From contig CALQGY020000008.1 of the NCBI GenBank assembly GCA_943330235.2, positions 1 through 58,375 of the forward strand: 58,375 nucleotides of DNA, written 5' to 3'. The notes below the pieces were generated by a model, which was not told the DNA's origin, made no database searches, and worked only from the letters and a program-made list of their open reading frames with translations. Each line of letters begins with the position of its first letter. The stretch's first letter is position 1. Source of the DNA: Candidatus Kuenenia stuttgartensis (lineage in GTDB: Bacteria > Gemmatimonadota > Gemmatimonadetes > Gemmatimonadales > Gemmatimonadaceae). The position numbers and the translations under genes were made by a program. Positions 7,439-15,629 of the stretch are shown here, piece by piece.

Positions 7439-8773
7439 ATGCGCTTGTCCCCCGCCACGACCTCAATGACTCAGTCTGTGCCTCCATCGGGCGCCGCGCG
7501 CTTGACGGGATCGTCCCGCCCTGCTTTCGCGCTCCACCGGCGCCTGTGGGCCACCGGCCTGCTCACCCTGATGGCCGCGTGCGAGACGCCCGTCACGACG
7601 CCGGCCACCACGACCGAAATCCACCTCGGTGGCGTCTTCTCGTTGACCGGCAACTGGGCCACCCTCGGGGTCACCAGCAAGGCCGCCATGGAAGTGGGCA
7701 TTCAGGATGTGAACGCGTATCTCGCCGCCGGCGGGTCGGGCGTCCATTTCACGGCGACGATTGTCGATACCCGCCTCGATACCGCCGCGACGCTGACGGC
7801 GGTGCGTGCCATGAAGGCCGACAACATCGAAGTCGTCATCGGCCCGCAGTCCAGCGCCGAAGTGGCCGCACTCAAGGCGTTTATCGACGCGAACAACATG
7901 CTGGTCATCAGCCCCTCCAGCACCGCCGGCACGCTGGCCATCGCGAACGACAACGTCTTTCGGCTCACCCCGTCGGACACCCTCGAGGCGGTGGCGCTGG
8001 TGGGACTCATGAAAGCAGACGCAGTGAAGACCATCATTCCGTACTGGCGGAAGGACGCGGGCAATATTGGCCTGCAGGTCGCGACGCGCGCGCTCTTCAC
8101 GCCGGTGGGCACCGTGAAGGCGGGAGTGGAATACGCGGCCACCACGACGGACTTCGCGCCCTCGCTGGCCCTGCTCAAGACGCAGGTGCAGGCCGCCATC
8201 ACGGAACGCGGCGGCACGGCCGGTGTCGCGGTGGCGCATGCCGGCTTCGATGAAGTCGTGGACATCTTCAACCTCGCCGCGGGGGACCCCGTGCTCGCAT
8301 CGGTGCGGTGGTATGGCACCGATGGCACCGCCCTCAACGAGCCGCTACGGGCCAACGCTCGCACGGCGGCGTTCGCGAAGGCCGTGGGCTTTTGGACGCC
8401 AACGCCTGGCGTGGACGATGGCGCCAGTGCCCGCTGGCAACCGGTCGCCACGCGCATCGCCGCGATCGCGAAATCGCCGCCCGACGCCTTTGCGCTCGCC
8501 GTCTATGACGCGGTGTGGCTCGCGGCGCAGGCGTACCTCGCCGCTGGGCATGACAATCGTGGTAGCGCGACGCATGTTGGCGCGCTCAAGTCGGCGCTGG
8601 TGACGGCCGCCGGCGGCTTCTATGGCGCTAGCGGCTGGACCAAGCTGAATGCCGCGGGCGATCGGCAGTACGGCAACTTCGATTTCTTCGCGCTCTCGCA
8701 GGTCGGCACCGCATACGGGTGGGGACTGGCCGCGCAGTTCAATACGCAAACCAGCCTGCTGGTGCGGAAGTAG
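7439..8773 (+). CDS. Leu/Ile/Val-type substrate-binding lipoprotein
   Basis: A 444-residue protein with an N-terminal lipoprotein signal (lipobox LMAAC at about residue 45) and a type-I periplasmic-binding-protein body: LGGVFSLTGNWATLG, then GPQSSAEVAAL, SPSSTAGTLA and a C-terminal lobe ending VYDAVWLAAQAYL. This architecture belongs to the branched-chain amino acid/amide receptor family, either an ABC-import receptor or a ligand-sensing protein. No LivHMGF permease or ATPase genes lie in the window, so it is an orphan receptor. An alternative start is the ATG at 7466, which would shorten the charged leader. It faces the MBL gene divergently. Confidence 0.85.
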   Translation: MRLSPATTSMTQSVPPSGAARLTGSSRPAFALHRRLWATGLLTLMAACETPVTTPATTTEIHLGGVFSLTGNWATLGVTSKAAMEVGIQDVNAYLAAGGSGVHFTATIVDTRLDTAATLTAVRAMKADNIEVVIGPQSSAEVAALKAFIDANNMLVISPSSTAGTLAIANDNVFRLTPSDTLEAVALVGLMKADAVKTIIPYWRKDAGNIGLQVATRALFTPVGTVKAGVEYAATTTDFAPSLALLKTQVQAAITERGGTAGVAVAHAGFDEVVDIFNLAAGDPVLASVRWYGTDGTALNEPLRANARTAAFAKAVGFWTPTPGVDDGASARWQPVATRIAAIAKSPPDAFALAVYDAVWLAAQAYLAAGHDNRGSATHVGALKSALVTAAGGFYGASGWTKLNAAGDRQYGNFDFFALSQVGTAYGWGLAAQFNTQTSLLVRK

Positions 8774-8831
8774 TCCACTCCCGCCATCACTCGGCGTAAT
8801 ATCGTCATACCCCACTGGTGCAGGAGCTCGC

Positions 8832-9500
8832 GTGTCGGCCGCCTCGCTTGTTGCGCATGTCACCCAGCAGTTCATCGATCACGCAGACGAACTCACCGCC
8901 CTCGATCAGGCCATCGGGGACGGTGACCACGGCATCAACATGCGCCGCGGTGCGCTCGCCATTCAGGCGCGCGCTGCTGATGTAGCTGACATGCCGCTGC
9001 CGGCAGCGCTGAAAACCGTGGGCATGCTGTGTATCGCCACCATCGGCGGCGCGTCGGGGCCGGTCTTCGGCACGCTGCTCATGACCCTCGCGAAAGAACT
9101 CCCCGACACGCCCACGGCACCCGACCTCGCGCGCGCCCTCCATGCCGCCATCGCGGCCATCACGCGACTCGGAAAGGCCGAGGTGGGGCAGAAGACGCTG
9201 TTGGATGTGCTGGCGCCTGTGCAGCAGTTGCTGGCGGCCGGTGGCGACGATCTCCTCGCGCGGACGCGTCAATGCGCCATCGACAGCGCCAACGCGACGG
9301 CGCACCTCGATGCCCTGCGCGGACGCGCCGCTTTTCTCGGAGAACGCGCCATGGGGCACGTCGATCCGGGTGCGCGCTCGGTCGCCCTCGCCATCACCGC
9401 CATCTGCGACACGCTCGCGGCGCACGAGAGCGCACACGATAGAGCACACGACAGCGCATACGATAGCGCACACGAAATCTCACCCGAGCCCTCCGCATGA
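8832..9500 (+). CDS. dhaL: Dihydroxyacetone kinase ADP-binding subunit DhaL
   Basis: A 222-residue protein with the Mg-nucleotide motif AIGDGDHGINM (D30, D32) and GGASGPVFGTLL, diagnostic of DhaL. DhaL carries the nucleotide and transfers phosphate to dihydroxyacetone bound on DhaK in the cytoplasm. The GTG start is chosen because CAGGAG lies five bases upstream and homology begins there. The last 20 residues are an S/A-H-D repeat encoded by a 12-bp tandem repeat, not part of the fold. The stop overlaps dhaK by 4 nt (ATGA). In PTS-type systems DhaM rephosphorylates DhaL; no dhaM is seen here. Confidence 0.9.
   Translation: MSAASLVAHVTQQFIDHADELTALDQAIGDGDHGINMRRGALAIQARAADVADMPLPAALKTVGMLCIATIGGASGPVFGTLLMTLAKELPDTPTAPDLARALHAAIAAITRLGKAEVGQKTLLDVLAPVQQLLAAGGDDLLARTRQCAIDSANATAHLDALRGRAAFLGERAMGHVDPGARSVALAITAICDTLAAHESAHDRAHDSAYDSAHEISPEPSA
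9430..9477 (+). repeat. 12-bp tandem repeat inside the dhaL 3' end
   Basis: Four imperfect copies of GCGCACACGATA in frame with dhaL, encoding a (S/R)AHD-like tail just before the stop. Copy-number change would alter only the tail length by four residues per unit and would preserve the frame. Confidence 0.8.
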
Positions 9501-10486
9501 AAAAGCTCATCAACGATGTCGACACGGTGCTCACCGACGCGCTCGACGGATTGGCGCAGGCGCACGCCGACATTCTGACCGTCGCGCCCGCGCATCGCTT
9601 CGTGCGCCGCCGCACGCTCACGCCCGGCAAGGTTGCGCTCATCTCGGGCGGTGGGTCGGGACATGAACCGTTGCACGCCGGGTTTGTGGGGCACGGCATG
9701 CTCGATGCGGCGTGCCCGGGTCAGGTGTTCACGTCGCCCACGCCCGATCAGATGCTGGCCGCTGCCGAAAGCGTCGACACCGGTGCCGGTGTGCTGTTTC
9801 TGGTGAAGAATTACGCCGGCGACACGATGAACTTTCAGATGGCCGCGGATCTGCTCGATCGTCCGAACGACACGGTGCTGATCAACGACGATGTGGCTGT
9901 CGAGAACTCCACCTATACCGTCGGCCGACGCGGCGTGGCGGGCACGGTCATCGTGGAACGGATGGTGGGCGCGGCCGCCGAACGTGGTCTCTCGTTGGCC
10001 GCGCTCAAAACGCTCGGTGATGCCGTCACCCAGCGCACCGCCAGCATGGGCGTCGCGCTGACGTCATGCACTGTGCCCGCTGCCGGGTCGCCCACGTTTA
10101 CGTTGGCCGATCACGAGATGGAGATGGGGGTCGGCATTCACGGGGAACCCGGACGCCGTCGCGTGCCACTGGCCGCCGCGCGTGACATCGCCGCTGAACT
10201 CACCGGCAGTGTGTTGTCGTCGCTCCAGCTCGCACGCGGTCAGGAGGTGATCCTGCTCGTGAACGGATTCGGCGGCACGCCGCTCATGGAGTTGTACGTG
10301 ATGGTGAACGAAGCGACCACACGACTGGCCGGTGCCGGCATCACCGTCGTGCGCCACCTCACCGGCAATTACGTCACGTCGCTGGAGATGGCCGGCTGCT
10401 CTATCACGGTCAGCGCCGTGGATGCCGACGCCATCGCCCTCTGGGACGCCCCCGTGCACACCGCGGCACTGCGCTGGGGCATGTAG
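9497..10486 (+). CDS. dhaK: Dihydroxyacetone kinase substrate-binding subunit DhaK
   Basis: A 329-residue protein with SGGGSGHEPLHAG (residues 50-62) and the VGIHGEPG motif, whose His (H215) forms the covalent hemiaminal with dihydroxyacetone. Size and motifs match the separate DhaK subunit and not the single-chain ATP-dependent kinase. It is encoded directly after dhaL with a 4-nt overlap, the reverse of the usual dhaK-dhaL order. The pair would phosphorylate dihydroxyacetone to DHAP for glycolysis. A phosphate donor protein (DhaM, or a direct ATP route) must come from elsewhere in the genome. Confidence 0.92.
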   Translation: MKKLINDVDTVLTDALDGLAQAHADILTVAPAHRFVRRRTLTPGKVALISGGGSGHEPLHAGFVGHGMLDAACPGQVFTSPTPDQMLAAAESVDTGAGVLFLVKNYAGDTMNFQMAADLLDRPNDTVLINDDVAVENSTYTVGRRGVAGTVIVERMVGAAAERGLSLAALKTLGDAVTQRTASMGVALTSCTVPAAGSPTFTLADHEMEMGVGIHGEPGRRRVPLAAARDIAAELTGSVLSSLQLARGQEVILLVNGFGGTPLMELYVMVNEATTRLAGAGITVVRHLTGNYVTSLEMAGCSITVSAVDADAIALWDAPVHTAALRWGM

Positions 10487-10532
10487 CCGCGAGACCCCAT
10501 CGCCACCCTTCACCGATCACCCTTCACCAGTT

Positions 10533-10585
10533 CACCGTTCACGTGGTCGCCGTTCCCGTTGCACCGTTCACGTGGTCGCCGTTCA
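10533..10585 (+). repeat. Two 23-bp direct repeats upstream of the MBL exported protein
   Basis: Identical 23-bp copies start at 10533 and 10563 (beginning CACCGTTCACGTGGTCGCC), embedded in a longer run of TTCACC motifs that is the reverse complement of the simple repeat at 6359-6405. Each copy contains CACGTG, but nothing ties it to a regulator. Confidence 0.7.
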
Positions 10586-10623
10586 CGCCCTCACCGTTTC
10601 CATCGTTCCGCCCGCCCCCTCCC

Positions 10624-11532
10624 ATGCCCCTTCGCGCTCTCGCCCTCCTCGCCGTCGTAGCCCTCAGCGCGCCGCGGGCCCCCATCGCTGCCCAGCCCTC
10701 GCGCACCACCATCGTGATGCTTGGCACGGGTACCCCCATCCCCGACCCCGATCGCTCAGGCCCCGCCGTGGCCATCGTCGTGGATAGCACCGCGTATCTG
10801 TTTGACGCCGGGGCTGGCGTGGTGCGTCGGGCCGCGGCCGCGGAGCGCACCGGCGTGCCGGCATTGCGCGCGCAGCTATTGGGGCATGTGTTCCTCACCC
10901 ATCTGCACTCCGATCACACGATGGGACTCAACGACGTGATCTTCACGCCGTGGATTCAGGGGCGCGAGACGCCGTTACAGGTGTTCGGTCCGCCGGGGAC
11001 GCAGCGGTTGGTCAACGGCATTCTCGATGGCAACGACGAAGACATCAAGGAGCGTATCGCCAGCGCCGGCGGTCCGTCGGCCACGGCGTGGAAGGCGAAC
11101 GTGCACGAGATCACGGAAGGCGTCGTGTATCAGGACGCACGCGTGACCGTACGCGCATTCGCCGTGCCGCACAGCGCGTGGCAGTACGCGTTCGGCTACA
11201 AGATCACCACGCCCGATCGCACGATTGTCATCAGCGGCGATGCGCGGGCCAATCCGGCCATCGCGCGCGAGTGCAACGGCTGCGACGTGCTTATTCACGA
11301 GGTGTACTCCGACGCCGGGCTGCAAACGGTCGGTGCCGGGCGTCGGCCGTATCACATGCAGGCACACACGTCGGCGGCGCAGCTGGCGGATATTGCGACC
11401 GCGGCCAAGCCGAAGCTGCTCGTGCTGTATCACCAGCTGGTGTGGAAGTCCACCGACGAACAGTTGCTGACCGAAGTGCGCGCGCGCTACACCGGGCGCG
11501 TGGTGTCGGCGAAGGATCTCGACAAGTACTGA
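10624..11532 (+). CDS. Exported MBL-fold hydrolase (RNase Z/arylsulfatase-like)
   Basis: A 302-residue protein with a Sec signal peptide ending in APIAAQ, then a complete metallo-beta-lactamase signature: LGTGTPIPDP, THLHSDHTMG (HxHxDH), VPHS, and ISGDARAN giving the bridging Asp. The closest fold group is the tRNase Z/AtsA-like branch, but the export signal argues against tRNA processing and for a periplasmic esterase or sulfatase-type activity. The start at 10624 places the signal peptide at the N-terminus; the frame is open further upstream through the repeats. It is convergent with the MetX-like gene, 18 bp apart. Confidence 0.82.
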   Translation: MPLRALALLAVVALSAPRAPIAAQPSRTTIVMLGTGTPIPDPDRSGPAVAIVVDSTAYLFDAGAGVVRRAAAAERTGVPALRAQLLGHVFLTHLHSDHTMGLNDVIFTPWIQGRETPLQVFGPPGTQRLVNGILDGNDEDIKERIASAGGPSATAWKANVHEITEGVVYQDARVTVRAFAVPHSAWQYAFGYKITTPDRTIVISGDARANPAIARECNGCDVLIHEVYSDAGLQTVGAGRRPYHMQAHTSAAQLADIATAAKPKLLVLYHQLVWKSTDEQLLTEVRARYTGRVVSAKDLDKY

Positions 11533-11550
11533 GTCCGGGGATGCGCGTCG

Positions 11551-12573
11551 TCAGTCCTCCAGCAGCTCCTGCACGGCCGTCCGGATAAACCGTTCATCGT
11601 CCGCGTTCGCTAGCGGATTCCCCGCGCGATGGCCCCACAGCGATGGAATGGGGCGCAGTTCGCCATGCCGCAGATGCGCGAGTTCCCGCCGGTTGTCTTC
11701 CACGCGGAAGTACTGGTCGTGATCGCCGGGTAGGAGCATCACGCGGGCCGAGATGCCGCGCAGCGCCGCTGCGAGGTCGCCACGGTAGCGTGGTTCATCG
11801 CTGATGTCGCCGTGCTGCCACGTATACAGCTGCGCCAGCAAGTCGGCTGGATCACGGCGCGCGTAGTTCGCTTCCCAGTTGCGCACGAGGAAATCCTCGA
11901 GCGAACTGTAGCCGATGCCGCGCCACAGCTCCTCGCGATAGAACGCTTGCGACAGCGCCATGGTCGCATACAGCCGTGCCATGGCGCGGAAGCCGCGTAC
12001 GGGCCGCTCACGAAACACGCCGTCCTGATACGCCGGGTCGGCGGTCAGCGTGGCGCGTACCGCCTCCAGAAACACCGCATTGTGCGGCGAACACTTGGCG
12101 GCACCGCACACCACGGCAATGCGCTCCACCTGGTCGCCGAAGATGCTGGCCCAGTGATACGCCTGCATGCCGCCCATCGACCAACCGTACACCAGCTTCA
12201 CCCGCTCAATGCCGAACCGCTCCGCCAGCAGACGCTGCTGCACGCGCACCGCATCGTGATACGTGATGTCGGGGTACCGCGTGCCAACCAGCGGCCATGG
12301 CGTGTTGGACGGTGACGACGAAAGACCGCTCCCGAACAAATTGGGAATGACCACGAAGTAGCGCGACGTGTCCAGAATGCCGCCGTCGCGAACCAGCCAC
12401 TGCGTATCGTGATGCTGCGCACTGTACGACGTGGGGTACACGATCACGTTGGAGCGATCGGCGTTGAGCGTGCCGTACGTGGTGTACGCAATGTGCATGC
12501 CGGGGAACGTGCGTCCGGACTGCAGCACCACGTTGCCCGCGTCGAACAGGTGATGGTCGGAAGGCGACGACAT
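11551..12573 (-). CDS. Homoserine O-acetyltransferase-like alpha/beta hydrolase
   Basis: A 340-residue protein of the MetX-like alpha/beta-hydrolase group. The nucleophile elbow is YGWSMGGMQ (S132); the acid is in LPGDHDQYF and the His in LWGHRAGNP. The N-terminal IAYTTYGTLNADRSN segment and the HDTQWLV block match acyltransferases/hydrolases of the homoserine-acetyltransferase superfamily, but conserved L-homoserine-site residues cannot be verified here, so a generic hydrolase is equally possible. It is cytoplasmic. Its start lies 3 bp after the stop of the BLUF gene, so translation is probably coupled and its expression is tied to that photoreceptor. Confidence 0.82.
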   Translation of the reverse strand: MSSPSDHHLFDAGNVVLQSGRTFPGMHIAYTTYGTLNADRSNVIVYPTSYSAQHHDTQWLVRDGGILDTSRYFVVIPNLFGSGLSSSPSNTPWPLVGTRYPDITYHDAVRVQQRLLAERFGIERVKLVYGWSMGGMQAYHWASIFGDQVERIAVVCGAAKCSPHNAVFLEAVRATLTADPAYQDGVFRERPVRGFRAMARLYATMALSQAFYREELWRGIGYSSLEDFLVRNWEANYARRDPADLLAQLYTWQHGDISDEPRYRGDLAAALRGISARVMLLPGDHDQYFRVEDNRRELAHLRHGELRPIPSLWGHRAGNPLANADDERFIRTAVQELLED

Positions 12574-12576
12574 GCG

Positions 12577-13014
12577 TTAGGAGAGCAAGAGGCGTTCCGC
12601 CGCTGCCAGTCCGCGGAGGAAGTTCGTCGCCTGCAGGCCCGTCATCTGGTCCGGTTCAAACCGGTCGGAACCGGTGGCCGCCACCAACGTCGCCTGCTGC
12701 GACGCCGACGCCGCGTCGCTCCAGTTCACGATCTTCATCCCCCACTCGGCGAAGTCGCGCGTCGTGATGTCCTCCACTTGCACCAACTGACAGGCGCGAT
12801 GACGCGGATCGCTGCTGATCCGGAAATACAAATCGTTCACCGTGGCGCGCTCCCCCTCCAAGGCTTGGAGAAACTTGCCGTTCCCGTAGCAGAGCATCCC
12901 GGTGATCTCCAGCGAGGCGTTGACCTCGCCCGCCTTGGTCATGATCTCCATGAAGTCGCGATAGACTAGGGTCTCGCGCGCATCGCTCGAGTAGATCAAT
13001 CGGATGAGGGGCAT
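12577..13014 (-). CDS. BLUF-domain blue-light photoreceptor
   Basis: A 145-residue protein that is almost entirely one BLUF (sensor of blue light using FAD) domain. All key flavin-pocket residues are present at canonical numbering: Y8 (LIYSS), N32 (EVNASL) and Q50 (KFLQALEG), plus the FAEWGM motif (W91, M93) in the last strand. About 40 C-terminal residues form the capping helices. There is no EAL, GGDEF or cyclase output domain, so it is a short BLUF that signals through protein contact. Start at 13014 is supported by GGGAG upstream. It is first in a two-gene unit with the MetX-like hydrolase, which is a candidate partner. Confidence 0.93.
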   Translation of the reverse strand: MPLIRLIYSSDARETLVYRDFMEIMTKAGEVNASLEITGMLCYGNGKFLQALEGERATVNDLYFRISSDPRHRACQLVQVEDITTRDFAEWGMKIVNWSDAASASQQATLVAATGSDRFEPDQMTGLQATNFLRGLAAAERLLLS

Positions 13015-13231
13015 ATACGCTCCCGGGTGACGGGGACTGTGGTGGACGTCAGTACCGCTGGCCGTAACCGGACCGCGTGCAATCTACACGTTCCCGCTCC
13101 ACACGCCCCGCGCCGCCCCGTCCGTGCGGCGCCACCTCAGCGGCTGGCGACCGCGCTCCGTGGGGGCCACATTCCCGCTGGGGCGCCCGCGCCGGCGCCC
13201 ACCCCCTCTCGCCCTCTCGCCGCCGCCCGCC

Positions 13232-15520
13232 ATGCGCCGTCCCTCCCCCCGTTCGTCCGCGCTGCGCACGCTGCGCACGCTGCAGCTCCTCGTCCCGCTG
13301 ACTCTGCTGCTCCCCGCCGCTCGCGATGCCCGCGCGCAGGCGGCCGCATCGGCCGCCGCGACGTTCGCGCCGGAGGACGCGCTCGGCGTCGTCACGTACA
13401 CCGTCGGTGATCTCACCGATGACGGGCGCTACCTCGCGGTCACCGCTTCGGTGCGCAAGGATGCCTTCGGTCAGGACTTCCGACGCGATGGTGACCCCAC
13501 CTACGTACGCGGCGCGCTCACGCGCGTGCTGCTGATCGACACCAAGACCGGCGCCACAACGCCCATCTTCACCGACATGAAGAGTGTGCGCGCCATGCGC
13601 TGGTCGGCCGATGGCGCGCGGCTGGCGATGCTGGTGTTCAACGGCGACGTGTACGAGCCGATGATCTGGACGAAGGCCACCAGCAAAGCGGTCGCGCTCA
13701 AGCTCCCCGTGGGCACGTATGTCGCAGAGAACAGCGACGTGCGTTGGTCGCCCGATGGCAAGCGGCTGGTGTTCACGACGCACACCATGGCGTGGCGCAC
13801 CCAAGCGCGTGCGACGTTTGCGGCGATGACCGGTGTGACACCGGTGTATGTGCAGACGAGCACCGATCCGTTCTTGGCGTGGGACGCGATACGTCGCGCC
13901 GGAACGACGCGGACGCTCGTCGCACAGGACGTGGCCACGGGCGCGGTGCGCGAGATGATGCCGGAGCTGCCGCTCGCGAACTACACGCTGGCCGAGGATG
14001 GCAGCGCGGTGACGTATGCGCGTGACATCGTGACCAAGACCGATTACGAAAGTCTGGGTGCCGCCGAGACCTCGTTGCGTGTGCGCGATTCCGCCGGCGT
14101 GGAGCGTGTGCTGCACGCGAGCACCAAGGGGTTGCAGCTGCAGTGGGCGGATGACGGCAAGCGCTACGCGTACTCCACTGGCGGTCGCGTGTATCTGGCC
14201 AGCATCGGCGATACGACGAGGACACTGATTGCGGGAGCGCCCGAGCCCAAGCGCGGTGAGGCGCCCGATACCTCTAAGGCGGCGCGAGACCAGGCCGCGC
14301 TGGAGCGCTTCAGCGTGGTGCGCTACAGCCCCGCAGGCAACGCCGTGCTGGTGTCCAACCGCGACGGCATGTGGTTGGTGGATGCCAAGAGCGGCGCGCG
14401 CGAGAAGGTGGTGGCCAGCAGTGACTCCAGCGAAACATTGCCGCGCGTGTCGTACGCCGGGTGGACGCCGGACGGCCAGCAGCTGTTTTTCACGTTCGCG
14501 TCGCGTCAGCAGTGGGAGCGCGGCATGCTGCGCTACGATCGCGCCACCAAGCAGTTGAAGGAGCTGGTGAAGGACGGTCGGTCGTACTCGCAGTTCCGCT
14601 TGTCCAAAGACGGCAAGACCATCGTGCTGAACATCGCCAGCGGTAATCGTCCGCCGGATCTGTACGCGGCCAACACCGATTTCAGCGATCTGCACCGTCT
14701 CGTGGAAACGAATCCGCAGCTCGCCGCCCGCAAGATCGGCCCGACGGAACTGCTCACGTTCCTCAATGCCGACGGCCATGCGAAAAAGATGGTGGTCTAC
14801 TACCCCGCCGATTACGACAAGCGCAAAACGTATCCGACGGTGTTCGAGATCTACGAGGACTTCTTCGATGACACGTTCGACGTGCGCGCGAACGTGTTAA
14901 CGGGCGCCGGCTACGTGGTGGTGCACCCCAGCGTGGACTTTGATATCGGCTATCCCGGCGAGGCGTGGGCCAAGGGCGTCACCGCCGCGGCGAACAAGCT
15001 CATTGAGCTGGGCGTTGCCGATTCCACGCGTCTGGCGGTGCAGGGGCAGAGCTACGGTGGCTATGCCACCAACCTGCTCATCACGCAAACCAACCGGTTC
15101 AAGGCGGCGGTGAATATCAGCGGCAAGGTGGACATGATCAGCTTTTACACCGACAGCCCGCGGTTGGGGGTGCGCAATGTGAACGCCGCCGAAAAAACGC
15201 AGGATCGCATTGGCGCGTCCATGTGGGCGCAGCCGCAGAAGTATGTGGCGCATTCGGCGGTGATGTTTGCTGACCGTATCACGACGCCGCTCATGCTGGT
15301 CACCGGCGAGCAGGATTCCAACGTGCCGGCCATCAACACGCGCGAGATGTATTACGCCATGCGGCGGCTGGGCAAAGAAGTGATCTGGGTGAACTACGCC
15401 AACGGCGGCCACGGCGGCGGTACGGCGACGGCCGACGACTTCGTGGATATGCAGCGGCGCATCGTGTCGTTTTACGACGCGCGGTTGAAGCCGGCGAAGG
15501 GGAAGACGGGGGCGAACTGA
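13232..15520 (+). CDS. Exported S9-family prolyl oligopeptidase-like peptidase
   Basis: A 762-residue protein with a Sec signal peptide (residues 1-35, ending ARAQA), an N-terminal beta-propeller with WSPDGK-type repeats, and a C-terminal alpha/beta-hydrolase peptidase domain. The catalytic triad is Ser607 in GQSYGGY, Asp in GEQDSNVP and His in NGGHGGG. Such enzymes cleave short peptides in the periplasm or outside the cell. The start at 13232 puts the signal at the N-terminus; an upstream in-frame start at 13124 would add an Arg/Pro-rich non-signal leader. It is divergent from the BLUF gene, with 217 bp between, and 109 bp upstream of the OPT oligopeptide transporter, so the two may form a peptide-use unit. 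Confidence 0.9.
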   Translation: MRRPSPRSSALRTLRTLQLLVPLTLLLPAARDARAQAAASAAATFAPEDALGVVTYTVGDLTDDGRYLAVTASVRKDAFGQDFRRDGDPTYVRGALTRVLLIDTKTGATTPIFTDMKSVRAMRWSADGARLAMLVFNGDVYEPMIWTKATSKAVALKLPVGTYVAENSDVRWSPDGKRLVFTTHTMAWRTQARATFAAMTGVTPVYVQTSTDPFLAWDAIRRAGTTRTLVAQDVATGAVREMMPELPLANYTLAEDGSAVTYARDIVTKTDYESLGAAETSLRVRDSAGVERVLHASTKGLQLQWADDGKRYAYSTGGRVYLASIGDTTRTLIAGAPEPKRGEAPDTSKAARDQAALERFSVVRYSPAGNAVLVSNRDGMWLVDAKSGAREKVVASSDSSETLPRVSYAGWTPDGQQLFFTFASRQQWERGMLRYDRATKQLKELVKDGRSYSQFRLSKDGKTIVLNIASGNRPPDLYAANTDFSDLHRLVETNPQLAARKIGPTELLTFLNADGHAKKMVVYYPADYDKRKTYPTVFEIYEDFFDDTFDVRANVLTGAGYVVVHPSVDFDIGYPGEAWAKGVTAAANKLIELGVADSTRLAVQGQSYGGYATNLLITQTNRFKAAVNISGKVDMISFYTDSPRLGVRNVNAAEKTQDRIGASMWAQPQKYVAHSAVMFADRITTPLMLVTGEQDSNVPAINTREMYYAMRRLGKEVIWVNYANGGHGGGTATADDFVDMQRRIVSFYDARLKPAKGKTGAN

Positions 15521-15629
15521 CGCGCGCGACGGCGCGATGACGGTCTGGGGCGGCAGTACGGAAAATCCGAAGGCCGCCGCGCCGCCGCCCCTCCTCCCCT
15601 CTACAGCCCCCGGTGTTACCATCTCCCGC

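Noticed and set aside
13049-14779. 576-codon minus-strand frame opposite the S9 peptidase
   Set aside because: Composition is Arg/His-rich shadow sequence; the plus strand has a full catalytic triad and signal peptide.
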